Assembly: GCF_021044755.1 (NCBI RefSeq)
Contig: NZ_JAJNOR010000001.1
Span: forward strand, 620,001-684,000
Direction: 5' to 3'
Length of the DNA stretch: 64,000 nucleotides
Source of the DNA: Lientehia hominis
GTDB lineage: Bacteria; Bacillota; Clostridia; Lachnospirales; Lachnospiraceae
Made by a program: the position numbers and the translations under genes. Shown piece after piece: positions 8,265-17,790 of this stretch. How positions within the stretch are numbered: position 1 is the stretch's first letter; each line of letters opens with the position of its first letter. Under the pieces are notes generated by a model that was given only the letters and a program-made list of their open reading frames with translations, had not been told where the DNA came from and ran no database searches.

Positions 8265-8556
8265 GTATTTTTTATATTATCAGTCAGGAAATTTTCCGCC
8301 CTTCAGCTCGTTCCCTCACTCTGACAAAGTACCAAATACAATCCATCCTGACAGGATATTCCTGTGGAATTTCCGTATCAAGCAGCAGACTCTTCATCTT
8401 ATACTTGTCCGATTCAGAGGATGTTCCAAACCGCAACGTGCACTCCTCTTTTTACAGGGAATACATTAATATTATACAGGACAGACGGAATTCTTTTTTT
8501 ATGCCTTCATCCTGTAAATATCAAGATCTGACAGCAACCTAAAGGAGGAATCATAT
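8265..8556. other. Intergenic stretch, no gene seen
   Basis: This divergent spacer between the DtxR operon and the giant repeat gene contains no convincing reading frame. An AT-rich patch near 8451-8477 (TTTACA, later TTATAC) could be a promoter for the plus-strand gene but the spacing is poor. A strong AAAGGAGG ribosome site lies at about 8540-8547. Confidence 0.5.
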
Positions 8557-11500
8557 ATGCCCGCAACACTCACAGGCACTGTATTTCACGACCTGCAACA
8601 TGACGGCCAGTTCACCTCAGGTGACCCCGGCATTCCAGGCGTGAATGTCATCCTATATACCGCCCCAGGCTCATCATCCGGCACTCCCGGATGTATCGAG
8701 ACCACCACAGGGGCAGACGGCCGCTATTCTTTTTCCATTGCGGAGGCCGGAACCTATACCGTATACGAGACCGTTCAGGTCTCCTCTGCCTGCCCGCCGT
8801 CCGTCATGGAACAGCCGGCCGGCTATTCGTACTCCAATGGACCCCGAAAAGCGGCCGTTACCGTGACCCAGCAACAGGTCACCGGAAACCAGACCGTTAA
8901 CGGCCCTGATTTCAGCCATGATACCCTCAATTCTCCTCTTCCCTGCGACGCGGAGATGTATCTGTTTGAAGGGCGGCCGACTAATCGTCTGGGCATCAAT
9001 CTGGTGACCGGCGCCCAAACGGACTATGGCCCTCTGAATCAAGGAGGCGCCGTCAATGCCATCGGATACTATGTCCTCGACAACCATATTTATGGATACG
9101 ACCAGACTGCAAACACTCTGGTCCGCGTGGGCCAGGATGCTCAAGACATGCTCCTCTATCCCCGTCCCGCCGGAATGCCGGCAGCCGCCTATTCGGTAGG
9201 CGCCATGGATCTGGCCGGCTTCTACTACGTCTTTGCTCCCGGCACGGGAAGGTTCTATACGGTGGATCTGAGGCAGGATTCTCCGACATTTCTGAAGCTC
9301 GTGGACCCTTCGAACGGTTATGTGGAGCAGACCGGCAACTACGGCACCCCGCTCTCATCTCCTCTCACTATTGGAGACTGGGCCTTTAACCCGAGAGACA
9401 ACCGGCTGTACGGGGTAGAGCGAAGCGGTGTCGTATACAGGGTAGACGAAACAACCGGAAATGTCACTCCACTCGATACCACTGGTCCAAACCCCGGTGA
9501 AACCTTTGGCTCAGTAGTCATAGACGGAAACGGCAATTTATACGCGGTGAATAACGCGGACGGAACTATTTACCGGTATATCATAAATGGAGACTCTGCT
9601 TCCGGCACACGTTTTGCCAGCACACAGGTGGACGCCTTCAATGACGCCGCCATGTGCCCTTACGCGGTCATAGAGCTGGATTTCGGCGATGCACCGGACG
9701 CGGGAGGCGGCGGCGGAGCCGGAAACTACAATACGCTCCTGGCAAGCAACGGACCCCGGCATGGCGTCGGCGCCCGCCTCTATCTTGGTACAACGGTGAC
9801 CGCAGAAGAAGACGCTCATCAAAATGCATCTGCAAACGGGGATGATCTGACCCAGGGCATCCAGGATGACGGCCTTTCCGTTCCTCTTCCAATTCTTTCG
9901 GTAAATGCCGCTTCCTATACTCTCAATGTGACTGTGACCAACTATACGGGCAGCGCCGCAAATCTTTACGGCTGGGTGGATTTCAACAAAAACGGACTGT
10001 TCGAGGCTTCAGAAGCAGCCGCAGCAGCCACAGTTCCGGCAGGCTCCGGAACAGGCCAATACACCCTTGTTTTCAACCGTCCCGCAGGCACTGTCCTGAC
10101 ACCGGACCATACCTTTGTACGGCTCAGAGTCACCAGCGACAACCTTACCGACACCGGACAGGAGGTGCAGGATACCAGAAGTGTCGGCCCTGCTTCAGAC
10201 GGTGAAGTGGAGGACTATATTCTGCAGATAGGCACTACCGCCGACTTATCGCTGACCAAGTCGGCTGATCTCCCGGTCCTGCACACAGGAGATACCATTC
10301 AATACACCGTCACGATCACCAATAACAGTTCTGAAGAAGCTTTGAATGTCGTTCTGGAGGATATTGTCCCGCCGGAGATTACCGGGGTCATGTACCGTAT
10401 CGACGGCAGCCCTCTGGATTATTGGCCCGGTTCCCTTCCCCTCGGCACCCTGACCCCCGGGCAGGTCGTCATCGCCACCCTGCAGGGAGTCTTCGACGGA
10501 ACCACCCTGGGTCCTGTCGTCAATACGGCTACGGTCACAGCATCTTCGGATGACCCGAACCCTGGAAACAATACGGACACGGTCACAACTCCCGTTGAAC
10601 GTTCTGCCAACCTGGTGATCCAGAAAAGTCCTCAGGCTGCGTCATCCACCATCGGAGAAACGTTTGAATTTCTCATCTCCGTCACCAACAACGGTCCCGA
10701 TCCAGCTGAAAATACTGATATCACGGATATTGTTGAGTCCGATTTTACTTCTCCGGAGTATTCCCTGAACAGCGGCGCCGACTGGCTCCCCTGGACGGGA
10801 CAGCTGCCTGCCGGTACTCTGGAAGCCGGCGATATCTTCTCTTTCCTGCTCCGCGGGACCGTAGAATCCGGAAGCTCCAATACCCTTACCAACACGGCTT
10901 CTGTGACCAGCAATACCGACGATCCGGATCCTACTGACAACACCGTCACCGTCCAGGTACCGAAAAATGCTTCCGCTGACTTAAGCGTGGCAAAATCGGG
11001 AGAACCGGACCCGGCAGGCCTTGGCCAGCAGTTAAGCTATACCATTGTTGTATCCAACAGCGGTCCGTCTCCCGCCGATAACATCACCATAAATGATGCC
11101 CTTCCCCTCCAGCTTTTAAATGCGGAATATTCTCTGGACCGCGTGAGCTGGTCGCCTTGGACGGGAACTCTGGCGGCAGGCAGTCTGGAAGCAGGCTCCG
11201 TCTATACGGTTTACCTGCGGGGGACTATAGATCCTTCCGCTGCTTCCGGCCCCCTTTCCAACACTGTCACTGTGAACTCCTCTACCCCGGACCCCGACCC
11301 GTCCAACAACACGTATACCGAAACGGTGACTATCGAGGACACCGCCAATCTGACCATCACCAAGACGGCGAGTCCCGTGCCGGTGACCTCCGGCGAAACG
11401 CTGACTTATACGATCGCCGTCACCAATAAAGGGCCGTCCGCTGCCAGCAATGTAACGGTAACTGACCCTCTGCACGCAGGTATCCTGAATCCAGAATACT

Positions 11501-14500
11501 CTGTGGACGGCAGTTCCTACACGCCATGGAACGGGCAATATACAGTATCTGCCCTGGCAGCCGGAGCTGTCACCACCATCACAATCCGTGGGACCGTATC
11601 TGTATCTCAAGCGGAAAGCCTGGTGAACACCGCTGTCGTCACAAGTGATACCTTGGACCCGAATCCCGATGACAACTCCGCCACCACGGTCACCCCTGCT
11701 GCGCTCTCTGCGGACCTGGAAATCACAAAAACTGGCCCTGCCGTGGCCGAGGCCGGAGGTCCTGTCACGTATACCATAACGGTAACAAACAATGGGCCCA
11801 GCGATGCTCAGGATGTGTCCGTCACTGATGCTGTCCCGGCAGCGGTGGCCGGAACAGAATATTCCGTGAACGGAAGCGCCTATTCACCCTGGACCGGCAG
11901 CTATACCATACCGGTTCTGGCCGCTTCCGGTTCTGTGACGATCAGCATACGCGGAACCCTCAGTCCGTCCGCTTCCGGCAGTCTTACAAACAGTGCATTC
12001 GTCTCCTCATCCACGCCGGACCCGGATCTATCCAACAACGATGATTCCGTGATCACGAACGTAACTGCCAGCGCTGACCTCTCCGTCGTCAAAACGGCCT
12101 CTCCTGACCCAGCCGTTCCCGGGCAGACTCTGACTTACACTGTCACGATCGGCAATGCCGGACCGTCCGCGGCCTCTGACGTGAGTCTGGCGGATAGCCT
12201 GCCGGCTGCCCTGACCGGGGGAGAATATTCCCTAGACGGAACCACCTGGAATCCATGGAGCAGCCCCTATGCCGCCGGGACCATCCAGCCGGGAAGTATC
12301 ACCACCATATACCTGAGAGGTACGGTGGCTTCTTCCGCAGGCGCTTCTGTGACCAATACGGCCACAGTATCCTCCAGTACTCCGGACCCCGATGCCAGCA
12401 ACAACACTTGGACCATCGCAACGCCTGTGAGTCTCTCAGCGGATATGTCTGTCACCAAAACGGCCAGCCCTGACCCGGCTGTTCCCGGAAATCTGCTGAC
12501 CTATACAATTACGGCCTCCAACGCGGGACCGGCCGACTCACAAAATGTTAAGATCACAGATACGGCTCCGTCCCTGCTCTCCAATGTCACGTACTCCACC
12601 GACAACGGAACAAACTGGACCACATGGCCGGGAACTCTGGACCTGGGAACGGTCACGGCGGGAAACGATGTGACAATCCTTCTCCGGGGCACGGTATCGG
12701 GTGCAGCTACGGGTACCATCCGCAATACGGCCTTGGTCAGTTCTGACACCTCCGATCCCGATCCGTCCAACAATACCGATACGGTCCTGACGCCGGTAAA
12801 TACCTCCGCGGATATTTCTGTAACAAAAACTGCTTCTCCGACCACGGCAGCGGCCGGCCAGCTTTTGACTTATACTGTCACGGTCAGCAACACAGGACCA
12901 AACACCGCTGAAGCCGTAGCTCTGACAGACGCGGTCTCCCCGGATTTGACTCAGGTAGAATTCTCTACCGACGGCGGGACGAACTGGAATCCCTGGACCA
13001 GTCCTTACAATATCGGCAATCTGGACAGCGGCACAAACAGGACTGTCCTGATCCGCGGTACCTTGAACGCCGCGGCTACAGGACTGCTCGTCAACGAAGT
13101 CTCCGTTTCCTCCGTCACACCGGATCCGGATCCGGACAACAATACGTTTACGCTCCGGACTCCGATAGGAACATCCGCAGATATCTCCGTAACAAAAACA
13201 GCCAGCCCCAACCCGGCTGTCCCCGGCGCTCTTCTGTCCTACACCGTCACCGTCCGAAATGCGGGGCCGGATGCCGCCGCAGATGTGGTCCTCACAGATA
13301 CTGCCGCGTCTGCTTTGGGAAATCCGGAGTACTCTCTGAACGGAGGCGCATACACGGCCTGGACCGGAAGTCTCACGATCGGAAGCCTGGCGGCCAGCGG
13401 AACTGCTTCCGTCATCATCCGCGGTACAGTAGGCGCCGGAGACGAAGGGCAGCTCACAAATCAGGCCTCTGTTACCACCGCTACCCCCGATCCTTATCCG
13501 GATAATAATACTGTGACAATAGAAACACCCCTGGCCCCGTCGGCAAATCTCTCCATCCAAAAAACCGGTACGCCGAATCCAGCCGTTCCCGGAGAGCTCC
13601 TGACCTACACCCTGACCGTCCGCAACGCAGGTCCTTCTCTTGCCAAAGAGATTACTGTCATTGATACGGTTCCGGGAATCCTCTCCGACGCGGAATATGT
13701 GGTGGACGGCTCATCCAGCTGGGCCCCCTGGACCGGCACTCACCAGACTGCATCCCTGGCCCCCGGCGCTGTAACAACTCTCACCATACGAGGGACCTTA
13801 GATCCATCCGCGGCGGGAACTATTCGAAATACGGCTGTGGTGACGGCCGCCACTCCGGACCCGGACCCCACTGATAATCTTTCGGTGGATGAACGTCCGG
13901 CCGCTCCTTCCGCCGACGTCTCCATCAGGAAAACAGCCAGCCCCAACCCGGCTGTCCCCGGCAGTTATGTCATCTACACGCTGACGGCTTCAAACGCGGG
14001 GCCGGCGGACGCACAGAATATCACGCTGACCGATACCATGCCCGCACGGCTCACAAATCAGGAATACTCCACCGACGGCGGCAAAACATGGAATACCTGG
14101 AATGGAAACTTTAACTCTGCTTCACTGCCGGCCGGATCCACACTGACCGTCATGCTCCGCGGACTTCTGCCTGCCTCTGACACCGGCGGTGTGTCTCTCA
14201 CCAACACGGCGGTCATTGAAAGTAACACCCCGGATCCGAATCCGGACAATAACACCTCCACGAATGTGACACCTGTGAGTGCGCTGGCAGATCTGGCAGT
14301 ACGCAAAACTTCGCAGCAGCCCGTGGTTTCACCGGGTGAACAAATCATTTACCGCATTACAGTCAGCAATGCGGGACCGGATGCATCGGAAAACGTCATC
14401 ATAAGGGATACCGAAGTGACGGGGCAATTGACCGATGTCCAGTACTCTGCCGACGACGGTAAGACATGGAATATCTGGAATGGAAGCTATAACGCCGGAA

Positions 14501-16125
14501 TCCTGCAGCCCAACAGCACACTTCCGGACTTCCTGCTCCGCGGGACCGTACCGGAATCAGCCACGGTCATTACCAACACCGCTTCTGTGAGCAGTGATAC
14601 GCCGGACCCGGATACTAGCAATAATACGTCCTCCCTCAACATCCGGGCAGAAAATATGGCCAATTTGTCAATCACCAAATCGGCCTCTCCGTCTCCTGCC
14701 GTACCTGGGCAGAAAATCACCTACACTTTGACGCTGACTAACAATGGGCCTGGAACCGCCAGGCGTGTCACCTTAGTCGACGCGGTGCCGAGTCAGATAT
14801 CCGGCACAGAGTTTTCCATTGACGGAGGAGCTACGTGGACACCCTGGAAATCCCCTTATGAAATCGGGTCCATGAACGCCGGAAGCACCACTGTAGTGCT
14901 GATACGGGGAACCTTGAGCGTATCGGCATCCGGCACAGTCATCAATACCGCCGTTGTATCCTCTTCCACCCCGGATCCGGTTCCCGGCGACAACACGGCA
15001 ACCGATACAACTCCTGTGCAGGATGCTGCCGACGTATCCGTAATAAAACTGGCCCATCCGACACCTGCTGTCCCCGGACAATACCTGACCTATACCCTTT
15101 TTGTTGCCAACGCAGGACCTGCCGATGCCCACGATGTCCTTCTGACTGACTTAACAAGGAATGCGGAATATTCCCTGGACGGAGGCGTTCACTGGCAGCC
15201 TTGGTACGGTTCCTACAAGCTGGGCACCATATCCGGCGGAGCCTCGGCCAGACTTTTGATTCGCACCCTGCTTCCGTCCGACACATCCGGAAGCATTGAG
15301 AACACGGCATCCGTATCTTCTTCCACTCCGGATCCGAATCCGGATAACAACACGGATACCATAAATACACCTGTGGCTGTGACTGCCGACCTCTCCGTAC
15401 AGAAAACGTCTGAGACTGCCGTTGCAAGTCCTGGAGATACGGTGACTTATCAGATTGTCGTGAGAAACCTCGGAACTATACAGGCTGAAAACGTCCGGCT
15501 CCGTGATGATATACCGAATGGACTTTCCAACCTGGAATACTCCACAAACGGCGGCGCAAACTGGTCCGCGTGGATCAGCCCCTACCAGCTTGGAAATCTG
15601 GAGAATCAGGGAACCAGGACGATCCTGCTCCGGGGGACGGTGACCGCCTCGGCCGGCATCATTGCCAATACCGTATATGTAAACAGCGATACACCGGATC
15701 CTGATTATACCAACAACAGAAGCCAAGCCAACGTCACGGTCACCGTCCCTGACGCGGCGGATCTTTCCATTACCAAAACAGCCTGCTCCGATACGGTATG
15801 CCCCTGCAGACCCGCGGCTTTCCACATCACCGTGACAAACAATGGTCCCGGCACGGCTAAAAACGTGATAGTCTCCGATCCGCTTCCGTCTGAGCTTCTG
15901 CACGGCCGTTATTCCCTGAACAACGGATTCTCATGGCATCCGTGGTCCGGGCAGCTGGCGGCCGGCGATCTGGTAAGCGGTGCGTCGTTCACCATACTCC
16001 TCGCCGCAAATGTGGACCGGTGCGCATGCGGGCTGATCACCAATAAAGCTATGGTATCCGCTTCGACTCCTGACCCGAATCCTGACAACAACCGTTCTTC
16101 AGCAACCGTACGCATCTGCAGATAA
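8557..16125 (+). CDS. Giant DUF11-repeat surface-type protein
   Basis: The 2522-residue protein has an SdrD-B-like prealbumin fold (about 1-115, GTVFHDLQHDGQF), a DUF6923-like propeller region (126-374), a GEVED-type domain (375-560, with DFGDAPDAG and the acidic VDFNKNGLFEASE) and 16 DUF11 repeats to the C-terminus. Each repeat of about 120 residues has the pattern ADLS-x-x-K-T, NNGP, EYS-x-DGG-x-x-W-x-PW and TPDPDPxNN. DUF11 modules are usually stalk domains of surface adhesins. Oddly there is no signal peptide (it starts MPATLTGTV), no LPXTG, no membrane anchor and no SLH domain. Cysteines occur almost only in the N-terminal third and in the last repeat. Export by lysis, or incorporation in a spore coat/exosporium, would fit. 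It is monocistronic with its own terminator. Confidence 0.9.
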   Translation: MPATLTGTVFHDLQHDGQFTSGDPGIPGVNVILYTAPGSSSGTPGCIETTTGADGRYSFSIAEAGTYTVYETVQVSSACPPSVMEQPAGYSYSNGPRKAAVTVTQQQVTGNQTVNGPDFSHDTLNSPLPCDAEMYLFEGRPTNRLGINLVTGAQTDYGPLNQGGAVNAIGYYVLDNHIYGYDQTANTLVRVGQDAQDMLLYPRPAGMPAAAYSVGAMDLAGFYYVFAPGTGRFYTVDLRQDSPTFLKLVDPSNGYVEQTGNYGTPLSSPLTIGDWAFNPRDNRLYGVERSGVVYRVDETTGNVTPLDTTGPNPGETFGSVVIDGNGNLYAVNNADGTIYRYIINGDSASGTRFASTQVDAFNDAAMCPYAVIELDFGDAPDAGGGGGAGNYNTLLASNGPRHGVGARLYLGTTVTAEEDAHQNASANGDDLTQGIQDDGLSVPLPILSVNAASYTLNVTVTNYTGSAANLYGWVDFNKNGLFEASEAAAAATVPAGSGTGQYTLVFNRPAGTVLTPDHTFVRLRVTSDNLTDTGQEVQDTRSVGPASDGEVEDYILQIGTTADLSLTKSADLPVLHTGDTIQYTVTITNNSSEEALNVVLEDIVPPEITGVMYRIDGSPLDYWPGSLPLGTLTPGQVVIATLQGVFDGTTLGPVVNTATVTASSDDPNPGNNTDTVTTPVERSANLVIQKSPQAASSTIGETFEFLISVTNNGPDPAENTDITDIVESDFTSPEYSLNSGADWLPWTGQLPAGTLEAGDIFSFLLRGTVESGSSNTLTNTASVTSNTDDPDPTDNTVTVQVPKNASADLSVAKSGEPDPAGLGQQLSYTIVVSNSGPSPADNITINDALPLQLLNAEYSLDRVSWSPWTGTLAAGSLEAGSVYTVYLRGTIDPSAASGPLSNTVTVNSSTPDPDPSNNTYTETVTIEDTANLTITKTASPVPVTSGETLTYTIAVTNKGPSAASNVTVTDPLHAGILNPEYSVDGSSYTPWNGQYTVSALAAGAVTTITIRGTVSVSQAESLVNTAVVTSDTLDPNPDDNSATTVTPAALSADLEITKTGPAVAEAGGPVTYTITVTNNGPSDAQDVSVTDAVPAAVAGTEYSVNGSAYSPWTGSYTIPVLAASGSVTISIRGTLSPSASGSLTNSAFVSSSTPDPDLSNNDDSVITNVTASADLSVVKTASPDPAVPGQTLTYTVTIGNAGPSAASDVSLADSLPAALTGGEYSLDGTTWNPWSSPYAAGTIQPGSITTIYLRGTVASSAGASVTNTATVSSSTPDPDASNNTWTIATPVSLSADMSVTKTASPDPAVPGNLLTYTITASNAGPADSQNVKITDTAPSLLSNVTYSTDNGTNWTTWPGTLDLGTVTAGNDVTILLRGTVSGAATGTIRNTALVSSDTSDPDPSNNTDTVLTPVNTSADISVTKTASPTTAAAGQLLTYTVTVSNTGPNTAEAVALTDAVSPDLTQVEFSTDGGTNWNPWTSPYNIGNLDSGTNRTVLIRGTLNAAATGLLVNEVSVSSVTPDPDPDNNTFTLRTPIGTSADISVTKTASPNPAVPGALLSYTVTVRNAGPDAAADVVLTDTAASALGNPEYSLNGGAYTAWTGSLTIGSLAASGTASVIIRGTVGAGDEGQLTNQASVTTATPDPYPDNNTVTIETPLAPSANLSIQKTGTPNPAVPGELLTYTLTVRNAGPSLAKEITVIDTVPGILSDAEYVVDGSSSWAPWTGTHQTASLAPGAVTTLTIRGTLDPSAAGTIRNTAVVTAATPDPDPTDNLSVDERPAAPSADVSIRKTASPNPAVPGSYVIYTLTASNAGPADAQNITLTDTMPARLTNQEYSTDGGKTWNTWNGNFNSASLPAGSTLTVMLRGLLPASDTGGVSLTNTAVIESNTPDPNPDNNTSTNVTPVSALADLAVRKTSQQPVVSPGEQIIYRITVSNAGPDASENVIIRDTEVTGQLTDVQYSADDGKTWNIWNGSYNAGILQPNSTLPDFLLRGTVPESATVITNTASVSSDTPDPDTSNNTSSLNIRAENMANLSITKSASPSPAVPGQKITYTLTLTNNGPGTARRVTLVDAVPSQISGTEFSIDGGATWTPWKSPYEIGSMNAGSTTVVLIRGTLSVSASGTVINTAVVSSSTPDPVPGDNTATDTTPVQDAADVSVIKLAHPTPAVPGQYLTYTLFVANAGPADAHDVLLTDLTRNAEYSLDGGVHWQPWYGSYKLGTISGGASARLLIRTLLPSDTSGSIENTASVSSSTPDPNPDNNTDTINTPVAVTADLSVQKTSETAVASPGDTVTYQIVVRNLGTIQAENVRLRDDIPNGLSNLEYSTNGGANWSAWISPYQLGNLENQGTRTILLRGTVTASAGIIANTVYVNSDTPDPDYTNNRSQANVTVTVPDAADLSITKTACSDTVCPCRPAAFHITVTNNGPGTAKNVIVSDPLPSELLHGRYSLNNGFSWHPWSGQLAAGDLVSGASFTILLAANVDRCACGLITNKAMVSASTPDPNPDNNRSSATVRICR
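10236..16116 (+). repeat. Sixteen tandem DUF11 coding repeats
   Basis: The repeats are about 350-380 bases each and begin at residues reading, in order, TADLSLTKS, SANLVIQKS, SADLSVAKS, TANLTITKT, SADLEITKT, SADLSVVKT, SADMSVTKT, SADISVTKT (twice), SANLSIQKT, SADVSIRKT, LADLAVRKT, MANLSITKS, AADVSVIKL, TADLSVQKT and AADLSITKT. Repeats 6-11 are the most alike (most carry SPDPAVPG or SPNPAVPG), suggesting recent expansion; the last carries a Cys cluster. They diverge enough at DNA level to be assembled reliably. Confidence 0.9.
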
Positions 16126-16164
16126 AAAACCGGCACCTGACAACAAAAAGAACTCTATTATTTT

Positions 16165-16193
16165 ACGACGGCCTTTCGGGGCCGTCGTTTTTT
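16165..16193 (+). terminator. Rho-independent terminator of the DUF11 gene
   Basis: ACGACGGCC and GGCCGTCGT form a perfect 9-base stem with a TTTCGG-type loop, followed by a run of six T. It lies 40 bases after the stop. Confidence 0.95.
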
Positions 16194-16302
16194 ATACTCT
16201 GACGCCCGGGGTGCGGCAGGGCAGAGGCTGGTGTTCCCCAGGCGGAGGAAGGCAGAAACGGCGGAGCCTGCTGAAAATGATTCTAAAAAATGTTTTGTAT
16301 CA

Positions 16303-16311
16303 TGCTATAAT
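16303..16311 (+). promoter_or_regulatory. Extended -10 promoter for the MBL-fold gene
   Basis: TGCTATAAT is a TG-extended consensus -10 box. No good -35 is seen 17 bases upstream (CTAAAA), as usual for extended -10 promoters. The gene starts 75 bases downstream. Confidence 0.6.
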
Positions 16312-16385
16312 AAAGTAACGCCTTGGAAGACCACTTCCGGTCACAGCACAATATTCTGTCCCAAGCGTTAGAGGAGGAGACGAAA

Positions 16386-17264
16386 ATGTATGAATTGATA
16401 CAGCTGACAGAACGCAGCTACTATATTCAAAATCCCTCGAGAATTGGACTTGTCAGGCTAAATGATACCGACGTCTGTCTGATCGACAGCGGCGGCGACA
16501 AGGATGCGGGGCGTAAAGTGCGTCAGATCCTGGATGCCCACGGCTGGTGTCTGACCTCCATATACAATACTCATTCCAACGCCGACCATATCGGCGGAAA
16601 CCGCTATCTGCAGGGACAGACGGGATGCAGGATCTATGCGCCGGGCATCGACTGTGAATTCACAAGGCACCCTGTCCTGGAGCCGTCGTTCCTCTATGGC
16701 GCATTCCCGCCCCGGGACCTGCGGCATAAATTTCTCATGGCACAGGAAAGCGACGCCGCGTATCTGACGAAAGACGTTCTGCCAGAGGGCTTCACAATCA
16801 TCCCGCTCCCCGGACATTTTTTCGATATGGTGGGCTTTAAAACACCGGATGATGTAATCTTTCTGGCTGACTGCCTGTCCAGCAGGCAGACCCTGGACAA
16901 ATACCAGATAACTTTCATTTATGATGTTGCGGCTTATCTGAATACACTAGAAATGGTCTGTTCCCTTACCGCAAGGATGTTTGTTCCGGCCCACGCCGAC
17001 GCTGCGGAAACCATAGCCCCGCTGGCACAGTATAATATCAGCAAAGTACTGGAGACCGCAGAAAGGATTCTCTCTTTCTGTGAAGAACCGATCTGCTTTG
17101 AAATTCTGCTGCAAAAAATTTTTACGGCATATGGCCTCACTATGAACTTTGAACAGTACGTTCTGGTGGGCAGTACTGTCCGTTCTTACCTCGCGTGGCT
17201 GAAGGATACCGGCAGGGCCGACGCTTTCTTTGAACAAAACATGCTGCTTTGGAGGAAAATTTAA
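16386..17264 (+). CDS. MBL-fold metallo-hydrolase
   Basis: The 292-residue protein begins MYELIQLTERSYYIQNPSR at an ATG preceded by GGAGGAG. The metallo-beta-lactamase motif is degenerate: THSNADHIGG where THxHxDHxGG is usual (first motif His replaced by Asn), then PLPGHFFDMVGF and FLADCLSS. The C-terminal 80 residues form a separate helical, winged-helix-like part. Substrate unknown; the family includes hydrolases and redox enzymes. The missing His may weaken one metal site. It is followed at once by the GNAT gene, 5 bases apart, so the two are co-transcribed. Confidence 0.8.
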   Translation: MYELIQLTERSYYIQNPSRIGLVRLNDTDVCLIDSGGDKDAGRKVRQILDAHGWCLTSIYNTHSNADHIGGNRYLQGQTGCRIYAPGIDCEFTRHPVLEPSFLYGAFPPRDLRHKFLMAQESDAAYLTKDVLPEGFTIIPLPGHFFDMVGFKTPDDVIFLADCLSSRQTLDKYQITFIYDVAAYLNTLEMVCSLTARMFVPAHADAAETIAPLAQYNISKVLETAERILSFCEEPICFEILLQKIFTAYGLTMNFEQYVLVGSTVRSYLAWLKDTGRADAFFEQNMLLWRKI

Positions 17265-17269
17265 ATCCT

Positions 17270-17719
17270 ATGAAGATACGTAACTATCAGCCGTCCGACT
17301 GCATATGTCTGGCAGAGCTCTTTTATGATACCGTCCATGTCGTCAATGCTCAAGACTATACAGAAGAGCAATTGAATGTCTGGGCATCGGGAAACGTGGA
17401 TCTGGAAAAATGGAATCAGTCCTTTTTAGATCATCATACCCTCATTGCCGTTGAAAATGAAATGATCGTTGGTTTTGGAGATATAGATAAAACCGGATAT
17501 CTGGACCGGCTGTTTGTCCATAAGGATCATCAAAGGAAAGGAATCGCCTCCGCAATCTGTGACGAGCTGGAATGCGCAGCCGGAGGCGCCAAGATCACTA
17601 CAGAAGCTTCTGTCACAGCAAAGCCTTTCTTTGAGAAAAGAGGATATCAGGTCGTAAAAGAACAGCAGATAGAGAGGCAGGGAATTCTGCTGACCAATTA
17701 TGTTATGGAATTATATTAG
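17270..17719 (+). CDS. GNAT-family N-acetyltransferase
   Basis: The 149-residue protein has the GNAT fold with motif A FVHKDHQRKGIASAICDELE (about 82-101), where the acetyl-CoA pyrophosphate loop is QRKGIA, and the late TEASVTAKPFFEKRGYQVV typical of YafP-like acetyltransferases. The ATG at 17270 (MKIRNYQPSD) is used; GGAGG at 17251 is rather far (about 14 bases) but no other start is better. Substrate unknown, probably a small amine. Confidence 0.88.
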   Translation: MKIRNYQPSDCICLAELFYDTVHVVNAQDYTEEQLNVWASGNVDLEKWNQSFLDHHTLIAVENEMIVGFGDIDKTGYLDRLFVHKDHQRKGIASAICDELECAAGGAKITTEASVTAKPFFEKRGYQVVKEQQIERQGILLTNYVMELY

Positions 17720-17732
17720 CTTTTCTATAAAC

Positions 17733-17764
17733 AAAAAAGAGGACAGAATCCCATCTGTCCTCTT
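17733..17764 (-). terminator. Terminator of the aldo/keto reductase gene
   Basis: AAGAGGACAG and CTGTCCTCTT form a 10-base stem with an 8-base loop. The T-run is on the minus strand, so it serves the reductase, whose stop is at 17791; it may also halt plus-strand transcription. Confidence 0.85.
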
Positions 17765-17790
17765 GAAGCAAACGATATAGTCCGCTCTTT

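Noticed and set aside
10236..16116. Regular repeats that might be a CRISPR array
   Set aside because: The repeat unit is about 360 bases, coding, and without short identical repeats and unique spacers.
8674..16136. Many long open frames on the minus strand of the giant repeat gene
   Set aside because: They arise from the GC-rich, repetitive coding sequence, lack ribosome sites, and are rich in unlikely Arg/Gly/Val/Ser runs.
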